DNA of 64,000 nt from Chrysomallon squamiferum (GCA_012295275.1 CM022667.1:3704501-3768500); one strand, 5' to 3'. Shown: positions 24,501 to 46,800, counted from the stretch's first letter. The notes: generated by a model not told the origin, from the letters alone. Program-made: numbers and translations.

Positions 24501-25113
24501 ATCAAATTGCTCACAAGTATCATTGTAATATGGTTAAATCATACTATCTGGTGTCTGGTTGAATTTACTCCAATATTTACATTTCAGAGATACAAGTTTG
24601 AATTAGTGTTACTGATATATGAATAAAAAAGAGCATGTGACAATGATACTTCATTTAAAAAAAAAAAAAAAATAACTGTTTTGTTTGTTTTTTTCATTAA
24701 GAATAAATTAATAATAAATTAATAAACTATTAAAAATATTTTTTTTTAATGGTGACTCACACAAAAGAAATTCCATATGAGATAAATAACATAAAATTAT
24801 TTAAAATAGTGATTATTTTATTAATTATTTATTTCTAAATTATCAATAAAAGAATTTTTAAATATTTTTTTTATGACAAAAAAACAAAAAAAAAATAATA
24901 TCAACAATATGCAGTCACTGTCATAAAAACTGAAGAAAGCTGAAACAAAAGTGTTAATTTAAATTTTTCATGTCTATTAGATGTTTCCTTTCAAGAGAGT
25001 ATTTTAAATACTCAACCTAGTTGACTATTTTCAGATGGTGAAAGATGGTAGAAAATAAACCAGACACAAATGATAAATGCATCTTGATTGGAAACATGAA
25101 AACAAAAACACAT
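21528..25113. other. NKIRAS 3' region and convergent intergenic space
   Basis: Non-coding. It holds the probable 3' untranslated region of NKIRAS; an AATAAA at 23276-23281 would give a trailer of about 1.75 kb, and other copies exist upstream. NKIRAS and VPS4 are convergent here. No open frame with recognisable content was seen. Confidence 0.55.
22552..22623. repeat. Short tandem repeat in the NKIRAS trailer
   Basis: About two and a half copies of a 28-bp unit beginning ATCTAGCCTAAGTTATCTA, with small differences between copies. Confidence 0.8.
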
Positions 25114-25119
25114 TTTATT
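25114..25119 (-). terminator. Polyadenylation signal for VPS4
   Basis: AATAAA on the minus strand, 51 nt after the VPS4 stop codon. It is the first canonical hexamer downstream. Position supports use as the polyadenylation signal; cleavage was not observed. Confidence 0.55.
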
Positions 25120-25170
25120 TTGCAATCACATAACAAAATTTAATAGTTTTTTTCTATAAAGTCAATAGAG

Positions 25171-32742
<7,572 letters not shown>

Positions 32743-33155
32743 GGATAAATATTAAAGTCAAGTAAATTGACTTAGATGACAAGAGAATAAAACAAAACAG
32801 GATTTTATTATTAAAATGCTATTTTTATCAATTTATTCCGAATAACATGGCGTTTACTTCCGAGATTGGTCACATGATCATTTTTGAGGGAGATAATCTG
32901 TGAAGCTTTCTGTTCTTATTTATTTCAAAAGGTTTTCGACTGAATATGAATCATACACCCAAACCTTTTCGCTGTTGTGACTCATAACCTTTAATAAATT
33001 GTTTAAATTCTCATATTAATTTTATTCTGAACAAAAATATGTTTATAAGAAAACTATATTTATTCTTAGCTCTGCCCAGTAATTATATTGTGAGAAATAT
33101 ATACCAGTGCCTGACAAGGGAAGGCGACCAAATACAATGAGTAATTCGTCCAGTA

Positions 33156-33194
<39 letters not shown>

Positions 33195-34213
33195 TACAAC
33201 CAGAACATACTTTAAAAAAAAAATAATAATAATAAAACAAATAATAATAAAAAAAAAAAAAAAAAAAAAACTTTTTATATTTAGACACGAATAGGTTTTT
33301 ACAAGTGTACGCTATTCAACTTATTGTGGTGTTGTCTTCAACTTTTTTTCATTCTGGAGTAAATTTCTATATTCAGCTTAATTTTAAATTCTAGGATTTA
33401 TATTTGAACAGTCTTTTAGGATTTGAAATATAATAATTAAGAGCTAAGTCTTGGTGACCTAGTCTCTATGTCATAAGGCTAAGCATTTTAATTGTATATT
33501 TCTGATATTTGATATCGAATGTATGTAACGTTGAACTTCTTAAAAAATTTATGTGTGCTTGTGTGTGTGTGTGTGTGTGTGTGTGTCCATGTGTCTGTGT
33601 GTAACATAAAGCTAATTTTTAAATTAGCATAATTAAATTTGTTTTTATATATTTAGTTATTGTCATAGCCATAACTTTTTAGATCAGTATAATGACGCTT
33701 GTCATGTGCGAAGGGAGGTAACTGAAGTATCAAAAACGCATTGTTCAGCATTTTAAAGAGAATGTTTAATGCAAGTAAAGTTTGTGACAGCATGTTTTTT
33801 TTTATACTGATTCTCGCAATTGTTATATATTTAGCTATAACGATTTTTGCAATCGACTAGAATATTTATCTGAAAAGATTTTGTATAGTAAACACTAACA
33901 TACAAGATGAACATGTATACTGCCAAAATTAATTGCACCTCAAAACATATCTTCATAATAATATTGATATATTTTCACTGTTGCAGAAATAACGCGGTAT
34001 TATTAAGTAGAAATTTTAAAATGTTTAAAAACTAAAAAAAAAAAAAAAAAATTTAAGTAAAAAAAAAGAAAAGAAGCAATATTATAAACAAGCTAAACTG
34101 AACAGGTTTTTAATATAGAAATTAAAATAATTTATACAAAAACTAAAAATGTTTGAATAATTAGTTTAAATAAAATATAAACTTCAGTTAATGATACTGT
34201 TTGTTTATTTCAG
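32743..34213. promoter_or_regulatory. Divergent VPS4/ACSF3 intergenic promoter region
   Basis: The two start codons face away from each other across 1.48 kb, a layout typical of a shared or bidirectional promoter. The segment contains GAGGGAGATAATC at 32886-32898 and AAGGGAGGTAACT at 33711-33723, an AAT tract (33158-33190) and a GT tract (33559-33585). A pyrimidine-tract 3' splice site ends at 34213, so ACSF3 has an upstream untranslated exon somewhere here; the GTAACT within the second motif could be its donor. No TATA box can be assigned with confidence. Confidence 0.5.
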
Positions 34214-34222
34214 ATTGGACAG

Positions 34223-37201
34223 ATGCAAGTGACTTTGAGAGTGCTGGCATCAAATGCATCAGTTGTGCACAAAACAAATTTGTTCAAAATCTTTAAAACC
34301 ACTAAACTTCCATATAATGAGAACATCAGACAGTTGCATTTATGCTCAAAATGCCTGAGTCGTTTTTATTACAACAACACGAAACCAAATTTTGTAATTC
34401 CAGTCTTCCTCAAGGCCGAAGAGTACTCTGGAAGAACAGCCATTATTGATCAAAATGGCCGCTTTTCTTATGATGACATTCTTCATTACAGCTCTGGTCT
34501 TTCACAACAGTTTCTAAATCTTGTTCAGAGACCCAGTCTGCAGAATGGCAGAGTTGCTTTTCTTTGCGAGAATGACGTCTCCTACGTTGTCACACAGTGG
34601 GCTACATGGATAGCAGGAGGCGTGGCAGTGCCACTGAATAAGACCCACCCTGTCTCAGAACTGGAATATTTTATTTCAGATTCTCAAAGTTCTCTTGTTG
34701 TTGCCTCTGAAGAGTTTTCTGACTTGCTGACACCAGTTGCTTCGAAGCTGCAAGTGCCACTGAAGGTCATTATAGAATTTTTATATCTTTAATTAAGGTC
34801 TGACTGGGACGATACAAAAAAAACTAACTTAACTGCATTCTTTTAAGAAATAATTACAAGGAAGCAATCTTTATTGAAATATGAAATTAAAAAAACAGCC
34901 TTGTGAAAATTATGGGATAGCTTTTTCCATATTTTATTTTTTTAGATGTTAATTTTATTAAGAGAATACTTAAACTTGAATATGTCACAGAATACTGATT
35001 TCGTTTCATTGCAGATTTTATCTAAACATGATTTCTGTGGGTTCTATGAGACAGAAAACAATCTCTGGTTTAAAACTGATGGGATTGTTACCACAAAGAG
35101 GCGAAAACGAGTTAGACCAAAGGGAAAATTTGATGATCTACTCAATAGTAACAAATATAAAAACATGCCTGCCATGATTGTGTACACAAGTGGGACAACA
35201 GGAAGACCAAAGGTTTATATGAATATTTGTTATTTGTTTTTACTTTGTTTTGTGTTTGAAATATTACTGGTTTGAAAGTAAATATTTGCAAAAAAAAACA
35301 ACCACAAAAGTGTTTAATTTTAATAATGGTGTTAATGTAATATCATGTTTCTAGTTGTCTACCCTTACTTTGTGTTTTGTTCTTAATTAACTATATGAAA
35401 TAGAAAATTTATAATTTATATACAAAGAGAAATTCATAAAAGAAGTAAATAGAATGAAAACTGTTTTAATGATATATTTAATACATATTTAAGAACATAA
35501 TTATTAAACCTGTTAGCTTCATTATTTCAGCATTTCTCCTTCCTGCTTTCCTTTTACGAATTTCTCTATCCATCCATCCATTTCATCTGTTCATGTTATT
35601 GATCATCAGAATTGTCTTTTTATCCACCCACCCATCCATTCATACATCTTTCTTTCCTGCCACAGACAGTCTATATTTTATTTTCATTTACTAAAATGTC
35701 CTCCTTGTAATTTAAATCATTCTGTCCATTCATCTGTCAGTATTTAATACATTTTCTGATTACAGGGGGTGCTGCTGACACATGGAAACCTGTTTGCTCA
35801 GATAAACAGCATGGTCCAGGCGTGGCAATGGAGTCAGAATGATGTCATTTTACACGTGTTACCACTACATCATCTCCACGGAATTGTCAATGTTCTCCTG
35901 ACTCCATTGTTCTCTGGAGCAACTTGTGTCATGCTGCCCAAATTTGATGCTCAGAAGGTAATGAAATTATTAATGTTATATATATTTTTTTTTTTTTTTT
36001 TTAATTTGTTTAAATTTATTTTATGATTTGATGCTCAAAAAGTAACGAAGTTATTTATTTATTTATTTATTTATTGTTGGTTTGTTTAACATTACATTAT
36101 CAGAGATTTTGTTATGTTTATTTTCTGTTGGAAAAATTATTACATTTTTTCTTTTTATAGTTTTGTGCTTTTATTCTAAAATTCAGAAACTTAGATGTGT
36201 GAAAATGGAAGCAAAGCCAATGTAATACATATTCACAGGCATCATCTAGTCCTATAAAAAAACCAAAAAAAAAACCAATAAGTGTTTAATTTCAGATATT
36301 CTTTCAGTTAAATTAATTTTAGGTAAAATTTATATAATCTGAACACCCTGTCATATAAGAGTTAAAATAAATTTCTCATAGTTACATAATTATTTAATTA
36401 TATAGTAAAATAAGAAAATACATACAATTTATATAATCTTGCCATGCAGTTCAGTTGTATATGAAAAATCAGTGCAAATGGATTATACACTGCTTAAAGA
36501 TTCTCTTTATATTTTTGTAGGTTTGGTCGAAACTTCTTAATCCGCGAGCAGGTTTTGAAGGGGAGAGAATTAATCTGTTTATGGCTGTGCCAACAGTTTA
36601 CGTCAAATTGATAGAACATTTTGAAATGAAGATTCGACATGGTAGAGTTTCTCGAATGGCCAGTCAGTATGTGAAAGTCAATGTGTCTGACAAGACTTAG
36701 GTTTGTTTTTGTATATATATCTTTTACTTAATCACTCACTCACTGACTCTCTCTCTGTTACTTTCACTGTGATTATTTACACGATATAACTAGATAAACA
36801 GATACATATATATTATATTTTATTATTATTATAAATTATGAATATTTTTGTTGTTGTTATTTTTACGATTTTTATATTATTATTGCTAGTATATATTTTT
36901 TAGTGTATTTTAGAATTGTTTCTTTTATTGTTGTTGTTAAATTTATTATTACACTAAAGTGTGTTGTTATTGTTATATTTATTAGTTTTATTTATTATTA
37001 TTATTATTGATATAACTGTTATTATTATTATTATTATCACTATCATTGTTTAAATAATTTGCCTTCGAACGATACCCAGTAGCCAATTTTAATTTTTGTG
37101 CTGGAGTATCATTCAACACACATTATCTTGGTTAATATTTTTATTATTGATATTGTTATTATTGTTGCTATTTTTTGTAATTATTGTTATTATTATCATA
37201 A

Positions 37202-37248
<47 letters not shown>

Positions 37249-39460
37249 TTTTTACTATTATTATTATTATTATTGCTGTTATTGTAATGATTAATTATTA
37301 TTGTTGTTTTATTATTATTATTGTAATTATCATCATCATTATAATCATTATCATTATTATCATCCTCAGACTGATGGTGAGTGGATCATCTGCTCTTCCT
37401 CAGCCAGTGATGGAGAAGTGGGAACAGATAACTGGACACAGGTTGTTGGAGAGATATGGGATGTCAGAAACTGGGATGGTTTTGTCTAATCCTGTCACTG
37501 GACCAAGACTTCCAGGTTATATCACTGGTCAAACATGATGGATGGATGAAAGACTATATAATTAGTTTGAAATGATAGGATTGTTGTCATTGGTTTTTAT
37601 GTGGATGGATGGATGGATGGATTATTATTATTCATTAGAGGAAAAGATGAAAAGATGATCAATAAAAAGATGGAGGATGTTAGATGATTGTGGGATAGAT
37701 TAAATTAATAAACTAATAAATGGAGGGATAAAATGGAGGAATTTGTTGAATGGTTTATGGATAGATTAAATTAATGGAAGTTTTTTTTTTTTTTTTTTTA
37801 TTTAAATTTATGTTTAAAATTTATGTTTTAAAATGTTAAATGTGACATATTTTTGTTGTTTCTGTAGGTACGGTTGGTAACCCAATGCCTGGTGTTGATG
37901 TGAGTATTGGAAGACCAAATGTTTACAATCAGATAGGTTATGACATCATTGCACAGGGAAACAGCAAAAGAACTAGTTTGAAATCCGGTATTTAGAAATA
38001 TTTTCAAAATCTCTTATTCCTTTATTCTTTTATTAAATTTATTTATTTATTTTTCATTTTTTATTTATTTATATATTTATTTATTTATTTATTTATTAAA
38101 TTTGTTTTAAAGTAGACATAAATAAATTATTTATCTGCATCACTATTGTTATGAAATTCTTGATAAAAATAGGCCAATATAATTATTTATTCCTGTTGAT
38201 TAATATAAAAAGATATTTTTGAAATGTATAAAAAGTTATTTAATTAACCATATTTAATAGCCTTTATTAGTTCATATACAAATAATGTCATATTGTCAAT
38301 TAAAATCTATTCTTTTTTCCTTTCTTTTAATTAAAATATTTTAATAAAGAGCATTAAGTTGATGTATTTGTTTACTTATTTTTTTTAAGCTGTAAAAAAA
38401 ATACAAATGTAATGAGGTTTTTCAATAAAACCTATAAATATTATTAATTAAAAAAAACCAACATGCACACATCTGTCATAGAAGTCAATGTTTATACTTG
38501 TTTAAATAAATAAATTATTTCTGTACTGATGTTAAGATTGACTTTTCACTCCAAGGTGAAAAAGAATATTTTGGTGAACTGCTTGTTAAAGGACCAAATG
38601 TGTTTCATGAGTACTGGAACAAACCAGATGCAACTAAACAAGCCTTCACAAAAAATGGATGGTTCAAAACAGGTTTGTGAAATTACTTTTCTTTATTTCA
38701 TTATCTGAGATGTATGTTTTTCTTTTTCTTTTTTTTTTTTGTTTTGTCTTTATATTTTTTCATTTGCTACTTTATATTAAATTATTTTCATTCATTTTTC
38801 AAATTTGTTTTTATTAGAATAACAATTGAAATGGCCTTGTTTTAAACTAGATTTTAGATTTACTATAGATAAAACATAACAGAGATTCTTCTGCAGAAAT
38901 AAAACTTTTTTCACTTTTTGATAAATTTAATACAATCATTTCTCTTCTTTTTCTCATATTTTGCCCCTTCAATAATTTATTATTATTCTATTTTTTTGAT
39001 GATAATAATAATGATAATAATGATAATAAAATGAATGAATAATAATATATATAACTGTTTATATTTTTATGATTCAGGTGATACTGTGGCCTATGTGGAT
39101 GGTAGATACAAAATAATAGGTCGAACATCAGTTGATGTTATTAAAAGTGGAGGTCACAAGATCAGTGCGTTGGAAATAGAACGCCATCTACTGGGACATC
39201 CACACATCAAAGACTGTGCTGTTGTCGGACTGCCAGACTTAACCTGGGGACAGCGTGTGGCGGCCATTTTGGTCATGAAAGCAGGACATGAAATGACTCT
39301 AGGACAACTTAAAAAGTGGGCAGCTGACAAACTTGCAAGTTACGAAATCCCCACTGTTGTAAAATGCATTGACGATTTACCACGCAATGCCATGGGCAAA
39401 GTTAACAAAAAAGAACTTTTGGCAGAAATATTTCCTGAATTTACAAAACAACGATTATGA
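34223..39460 (+). CDS. ACSF3: Mitochondrial malonyl-CoA/acyl-CoA synthetase ACSF3
   Basis: Eight coding exons: 34223-34765, 35015-35212, 35766-35957, 36521-36700 (or 36521-36666), 37370-37515, 37868-37987, 38556-38672 and 39078-39460. ACSF3 belongs to the ANL superfamily; it activates malonate (and methylmalonate) to the CoA thioester in mitochondria and feeds mitochondrial fatty acid synthesis. The N-terminus is basic and Ser/Asn-rich, as in a presequence. Motifs include [20 protein letters not shown], the AMP-binding [11 protein letters not shown] split over exons 2-3, [63 protein letters not shown] and the C-terminal catalytic Lys in GKVNKK. Exon 4 read to the donor at 36701 meets TAG at 36698-36700; deleting one T at 36697-36698 restores KTR-LMVSG and gives 625 residues. 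A stronger in-frame donor (CA/GTATGT after 36666) avoids the stop and gives 614. Family assignment is firm. Confidence 0.93.
37140..37366. repeat. ATT/ATC-rich microsatellite abutting ACSF3 exon 5
   Basis: About 225 bp of imperfect ATT, ATC and TTG trinucleotides run directly into the 3' splice site (CATCCTCAG) of the exon starting at 37370. The repeat therefore supplies the pyrimidine tract and probably the branch-point region. Confidence 0.88.
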
Positions 39461-39536
39461 TATTGTGAATGTGCTGGATCATAAAGGATTTTTCTATCAG
39501 TGAAAATAATTTTCGTGTTAAGTACGAATGGATATA

Positions 39537-39542
39537 AATAAA
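39537..39542 (+). terminator. Polyadenylation signal for ACSF3
   Basis: AATAAA 76 nt after the ACSF3 stop; another lies near 39697. Assignment is by position. Confidence 0.5.
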
Positions 39543-40796
39543 TCTTCTGAACATTTACAATTTTAAAATCATTAACTAAAATTAATATCAGAAATATCAA
39601 TGAATACAGTTAGGCAAATTTGTGTGACAATCAGAATTAGTATATTCATATTATTAGAAAAATGTGCGTGTTGAATATAATTTTTTGTCATAATCAAATA
39701 AACAATTAATAAACAGAGATATCCTAACCACAACTAATAAACATTTTAATAATTTACTTTGTTTTTGTCTGTTGGTGTTTTTTTTGGATAATTTTCATTT
39801 CAAAGTGGTGCTGCTATTCAATTACATTTCAACATAAATATTTTACTTATTTCAAACTTAGAACGATTTTAATAATTATCTCCCTTATTTTAAGAATAAA
39901 ATGAATGTATACAATATATAATTTTTTTTTTTAAATAAGTATTTATTTATTTATTTTATTATTATTATTATTATTATTATATAATTTTTCACTGCTTACA
40001 TTTAGCTTTACTGACTAACATAGCATCACAGTTCTGACTTCCATTGTATTTTTTGATAATGATAATTACACTAGCACATTTTTATCAACCCAGTTGTGTA
40101 AGCAACAATTTCTGTTTTCTTCTTAATAGATCATTTGTCACCTTAAGTGGATTTTAACACACAAAAAAATAGAGGGTTTACAGGGTTATTGTTCCAGTTA
40201 CAATTATCAAGTATGATGTATTAAAGAATTTCACTATTTTAAAAATCTTTTTTCCCCCATTTCTTTCATACCAGTCCTGAACTTAACAATATTCTTTTTT
40301 AGAATACTGAATGTGAAATTATGCAAAGAATTATTCCAAGTTTGTTGAATATTTCAGATTTGGAATTAACTAAGAATCTAGCTATATATTTATATATAGT
40401 CATTAATACTGAAAAATAAACAGTGGATTTGTTATTTTTGTTATGTTATTTTTCGTTAACCCCCTCCAAAATAAAAAAAATTAAATAAAAGTAAACCTGA
40501 TCATAGATTTTTTAGGAAGGACTTCGTATCATTTTTATGACAAAGCAGTATTATTAGATGCAAAGAAATATATATTTTCTGCAGCACTGTTTAATTTGGG
40601 CTGATGGTTTTGTCTGCCTATATCTACTTAATGATACTGATAAAAGAAAGAGCGAATAACGGCTCTAAAGGACAATCACTTAACACAGATATGTCCGGCT
40701 CGTAATTGTTCGGGAAAATCCCCTGTACTCCCAAAACCTAGGAACATTTCGCTTGTTGTAAGATAAAATTATTTGAATTTTAAAAGGGAAAAGGCT

Positions 40797-40797
<1 letters not shown>

Positions 40798-40857
<60 letters not shown>
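40798..40857. repeat. (AAT)n microsatellite
   Basis: AAT tract of about 20 units followed by an AATT run. Confidence 0.95.
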
Positions 40858-40860
<3 letters not shown>

Positions 40861-43800
40861 TTAATTAATTAATTAATTAATATAGCTGTATTTTTATTGG
40901 CAACTGTGCTAGCAATATGACATCATCAATGGCAGCCAGTTTTGACTTGGGAAGAAGGAAAATTTGAATTATTAACAAAAACAAATTCAAATCCACTTAA
41001 TTATTCACAGGACGTTAACTGTGAGCATCTTTAAACTAACTCTTTTATTAAAATAGCAAATAATGTAGGAAAATAATAGAGAAATGTTATTACAATAGTT
41101 CTTAATTTCTGAAGTAGTGGTAACCAAAAGTATCTAAGGTAAAAAGTATGTTCAACATACTATGAAATTACGGATGTACCGACGTATGTTGAAATAAGGA
41201 ATAATGTGACCACAATGTTGAAGACGCATATTTAGTATACTTCTAAATCTTACAAATATCCTCACGTAATATAAAAATAAATAATTGATAAATATAATTG
41301 GAAGTGTAAATGTATTACTTACAGTGCTATATTGTGCTATATGATTGTGGTATATTGTAGTTGTGTTTGAGAACAGTATTTACTATCGGGTATCAGTGAT
41401 TCATATTTGCATGCATGCATGCATATACATACATATATAGAAAAATGAATAATAAAGAAATAAAATTAAAAATAAATGTTGTAATTCGGTTTCCACTGAT
41501 CATTCACAAAGCACTGGTTCTGAAGACGCCATATTTTCATAACCAGAGAAACATATTTTCTGTTGACCTGGTTTATTCGTTCTTTTGATTTCATAAAAAA
41601 TCTGTGTTGTCTGCATAAACCAAATAATGATAGTGGTTGTAAAATAAAACAAAATTATGGACAGAATACAAACATTACCATTGGTTTGAAAGATGACCTG
41701 GGTAAAACCAGAATAATAATATAATAAAAACTGAATCAATACATTTATCACATTTATTTTCTTCGTAATCTAGGTGGACATGGTGTGGATATGATGATAT
41801 ATCATGTGGCAAAGAGAAAATGGCAAAAGTGATTTAGAACTATTGTGGCATTTCTTTAGTAACAGCCCTAAAAGTTGGGCAAATTAAATTCAAACTAAAG
41901 GTAAAGCTGACAGATTGTACAAAAATCAAATGTCTGGTCTGCCTACTTAGAACCAGTTAGTCACATTTAAATAGGGATGTAGGTATTTCCATAAATGCCT
42001 TATTTTGTTATGGGTTATAACCATAACGCAATACGAAATATCTGAAATGACTGATAGGCATGTGAAACAAAGAAACACAAACAATGCAAGCTAGATTTCC
42101 ACATAACAAAGCTATAATCAATTACCATTTTGATTTAAAAATATTTGTTAATTATATTCAGTTTTATGTAACATCAATATTTTCAAACTGATTTTTTAAG
42201 GCAGAAATATTCAGTAAAATATTTTCATCTAAAAAAACAACAACAAAAAGAAAGTTTTTTTTTTTTTTTTTTTTTCATTTTATTTATTGAATTAAAATTA
42301 CATGTATAATGACATACAGCAATTACAGGTTTTTTTTTGTGTGTGGTTACATTATTGCACCAGTTTATTTTTTCATGGTCAGTTATTACTTCTTTTTATT
42401 TGCTCTACGTTCAATGCTGATTGATATTAGTGTTTTGAAATAAGAAAAATGAAAATAACAGCATTTATATTAAGAGTCCATTTAGTTATAATTAACATAC
42501 ATGGATAGTGCCTGCTCTGACAAAAGTAAATGTGAAGTATGCTGGTGAAATTTAAACTATTGGTAGAAACTATCAAACTTAAGGAAGTTGATTATATTTT
42601 AATAAAAATGACTGCTGAATGTACAGTCAAATCCTCTCACTGTTTTGACAGTTTAAAAAGTGAAAAGATTATTTAAAGAACTAAACAATAGCTTCAAGCA
42701 TATTAGTAACCAAATTAGAGTGTAAATAGATGGACTTAATTACCTTGTGTTAATGAAAATCACATATTCCTTTATGAGAATATATAAGATGTTAATTTGT
42801 TATGATTTTTACATCTTAAACATTTACTAAATTAATCTTTATAAAATTTACTTTTGACAGTATTTACATTTTAGATATTATTACATTTACCAAGAATGGA
42901 AAATCTTCAAAAGTGGAGACGAAAATCAAAAATGTTTTCTTTTGTCAGAGCTTTTAATGACATTGTTAAATACTGGTATTCACGTTTTTACATCTTTCAA
43001 ACATACCTGTTTTAGCTTTTTAACCTTTTCGTGCAAGGCACATCACAAAAATAAAAAGATCCCAGTAAAACAAAAATTATAAAAATAAAATATCACATTT
43101 AGGAGTATTATTATTATTTTTCTTAAACAACTGTCTATTTTTGGAGGTGGTTTTTAAAATTATTTTTAATTATTATTATTATTTTAATTGTTGGTTTTTG
43201 TTTTAAAATAAGTTAAAATAAACCATCAGTTTTAAATATGTGGTTAAGACCAATGTTTTGTTATTTCTGATATAATTGTAGATTTTCTTTCAAATTCAAA
43301 ATTTAACACTGGTTATTTTATCACAATGAAATGCTGGTTATGTATACAATTAGATGTTAAATTTCAAATGGACTCCACTCGAAAAGCTGATTTAATTTTG
43401 AAGTAACATAAAATATTTAGAAATTAATATATACAATACTTTAGGTTTTCATATCCTGTTGAAATTTATACTTCAAATGAAAAACTAAAAAAAATATTCA
43501 ATGATGTGGTTGTACATCACAGGCAGTAAAATTTTAACAGTAACTTAAAAAACAACAAAAAAAAAAAAAAAAAAAAAAACACTCTGCTTGGATCAGAAAT
43601 GCAAATTAAAACAAACAAATATTGTTTATAATATACATTGAGATTTTTTTCTTTTTTTCATAATCTCCTTTCCGGAGGAAAACATTTTCTACAATTTTTT
43701 TCGGTTTTTTTTTTTTTTTTTTGTTTTGTTAATGAACTATATATATATATACAAACATGAAGGGGCTTTATCACGATATTTCTTTTTTTACATATATTTT

Positions 43801-46800
43801 TTTTTATATATATATATATATATACACAATGAATATGTAAGACAATGCATAGCGATCACACATACATGAAAACAAGGCATTCAATAACAAACATGACAAT
43901 TCTATTAACAAAATCTATTGGTGTGCATAAAATCAAAACTCGTTTACTTTTTAAATCAAAATAAATCCCATCACCCAATTATCTTTTTTTTTTTAATGAT
44001 ATTATTAGTTGTCAAAATATTGTTAGCCAAACACATATATATATATATATTCATTTTCTAAAATTATAAATTCATTTAATATTATGCTGATAATGAAATT
44101 ATCATCGATCGTAAATATGCACATAATTATCTAACAAGATAAAATGCCACCACGGGTAATTTTATTATTATTATTATTATTTTGTTTTAAATTAAATATT
44201 TTTCTTTCTGTTTCTTTTAATACATTATGCATGAAAAATAAATGGGTTATGACGGATAATTTAAGGCATTGAGTACAGACAAGCCTCTCTCCTCCAACCA
44301 CTTGTCACAGATCCTGGAATTTTATTGGTTTTGTTGAGCTTTCAGTGCAGTCTAAGTTTTGATTTGCATTCATACATGATTTAAAAAAATAGTTCATAAT
44401 TATATACATTTCTCATTCATTACAGTAACTATGAAGTCACACATATTACAATTCATATACATTTTCGGAGAGGGAAAAAAAAAAAAAATCTGTCAAGTAT
44501 GAATGATTTAATATGGTCATTTCTGAAATTAAGTCTGGAATCAAAATAACGTTTATTAATATATATACTTGGAATTTATCCATGTCATTTACTAGTTCAA
44601 CAATGTGTTGCATATGTTAGCTGAATTAATTGAAGCAAAAATGTAAAATAAATGCAGTTGAGTTAGTTTATCTGTGTGTGAAAATGTTTATCTTTTTAAA
44701 AAAAAAAATTATTCCAAAATGTCCTAGAAAGGTAAAAGTATTCTGAGAATAAATTGGCATAATCAAATTATTTCAAAAACTGATCCTGTTTCAAAAGACA
44801 GCATTCTAGTAAAGCAACTGAGAAACTGATTTGTCTTGATTTCATACGGATTTGAATATCAGAATACTGAACATTGACATGTTCTCTTGATAAATGAAAT
44901 TAGTTAACCAGTTTTTAACTGAATAATAGAAATATATATACATATATGATTTCCTCAATAAATAAAAATACTTTCCATTTAAAAGCATAGATGTACTTAT
45001 TTTTGACTTAACATCAGAAATATTCCATAACATGTACAATCTGTAGTTGGAATAAATAAATGAATACATGAATACAATGTACAGACAGACATTTTCAACT
45101 GGATATGTGGGACCTTCATAATAAAAAAATAATAATACATACACATACTCTTTTTTGCTAAAGCTCAGCCAGATTTTTTTATATTTTATTTTGTACCAGC
45201 ATATAGTAGGTTTATTTTAAAAAGTTACATTAGGAGATAAACTGAGATACATTACGGCAAGTAAAACAATAAATGTTTGTTTTTATATTCAGACTGATAA
45301 ATCCATTTATAAATTATGTTAGATAAAGGGAAACAAATCAGTATGAAGACATTAAATGCTACAAGTAACTTCAAAATATTACATTAAAATATTTTATACA
45401 GACTGCCTTTAATTTTCTTTATTTTTTAATTATTTTGTTTTTAATGGATATGTTCAAGATTTCTAAAAAAAAAAAAAAAAAAAAAGAGGAAAAAGCCTTT
45501 TACAAGCAAATGCAAACTTCTTACTAGACAGCATTTAAAAAAAGAAAACATGCACAGATAGATAAAAATAACATAAAAAAATAATTAAATCTGCTTTTTT
45601 TCATGGCAGTTATCAGTTTTAAGTACATCAATGACTGTTTTAAAAAGTTTTGGTGTAAACACGAGATATTCTATTGCACATTTGGTTAAATTTTGGAATA
45701 ACACTGGGTTTTTTAGCATGTTAATAAAAATTAAAAAATGGTTACTAATTTGTTTAAATCAAGTAAACAAAATATTCATTTGCATGTGTATTTCAAACAA
45801 ACCAATATTATATTTGTTAATTTATTTCTTCTTTTTTTTGGTCTAATTTATTCTAAAGAAGACTAGAATCAAAGAGCAGACTAAGTAAATGAAAAATAAA
45901 ATGAACTTAACAGTTTCAATACATTTTGCTAGACACTAACATTACAACTTCAAAACAATCACATTTTGATAAAAAAAAGGTTTTTAATAAATAAATAAAA
46001 ATTCTGATTTCTTGAATTTATTTTTTATGAATTCATTTAGGTTAAACTCTTAGAGAATAGAAGTAGTAAAACAATTAATTTCTGGTGTAATGTCAACTAT
46101 TTTAAAACAAAGATTCTTATAAATTTTTATTTAATATAAAGACTTTTTTCTTTTAAAATTCAGTTTATAGAAGAAAGGGGGAAAAGAAGATTTTATTTTT
46201 GTTTTAAAAATGTATTTTTGATTTGCTTCAGGGATATTCTGTTTCTCAACTGTATGTATGCATCAGCGCATGTCTTGTATAAATGTATGTGTTTCTGTGA
46301 GTGTGTCTGTGCATACCAAAGGCTATATTTTTTACACACATTTTTTTCCACTATGGACACTGGTGAGTCTCTGGTACATAAATCTAACTTGGGACACCGG
46401 TTGGAACAGGAGTATTCAAAATGGAATCCAATTTTCTTTTTCTTTCTTTGTGACCCCTTTTGACTAGGTTTAAGACAACTGTAAGTTGAAAAGATTTGGC
46501 ACTTAGCTAAATATATATATATATATTTTTTTTTTTAAATACTCATTTTTAAATGTTTTGGAAAATCACACACTTAACTTATTTTGGTATTGCGTAACTT
46601 CTCAAACCGAACCAATGACTTATTTCACTTCTGAAACAATATCACTATCACTTTACAGCTAGAGTTTATTTTATTTATCAATGGCTTAATAAAACAGACT
46701 GAAAATCAACCCATGAGATTCAGACAGTGTGAAATACAACACAGTTTGAATATATTGCTGCACATCAGTGTATGAACTGTAAGGCTTATTTGTTGGAAAT

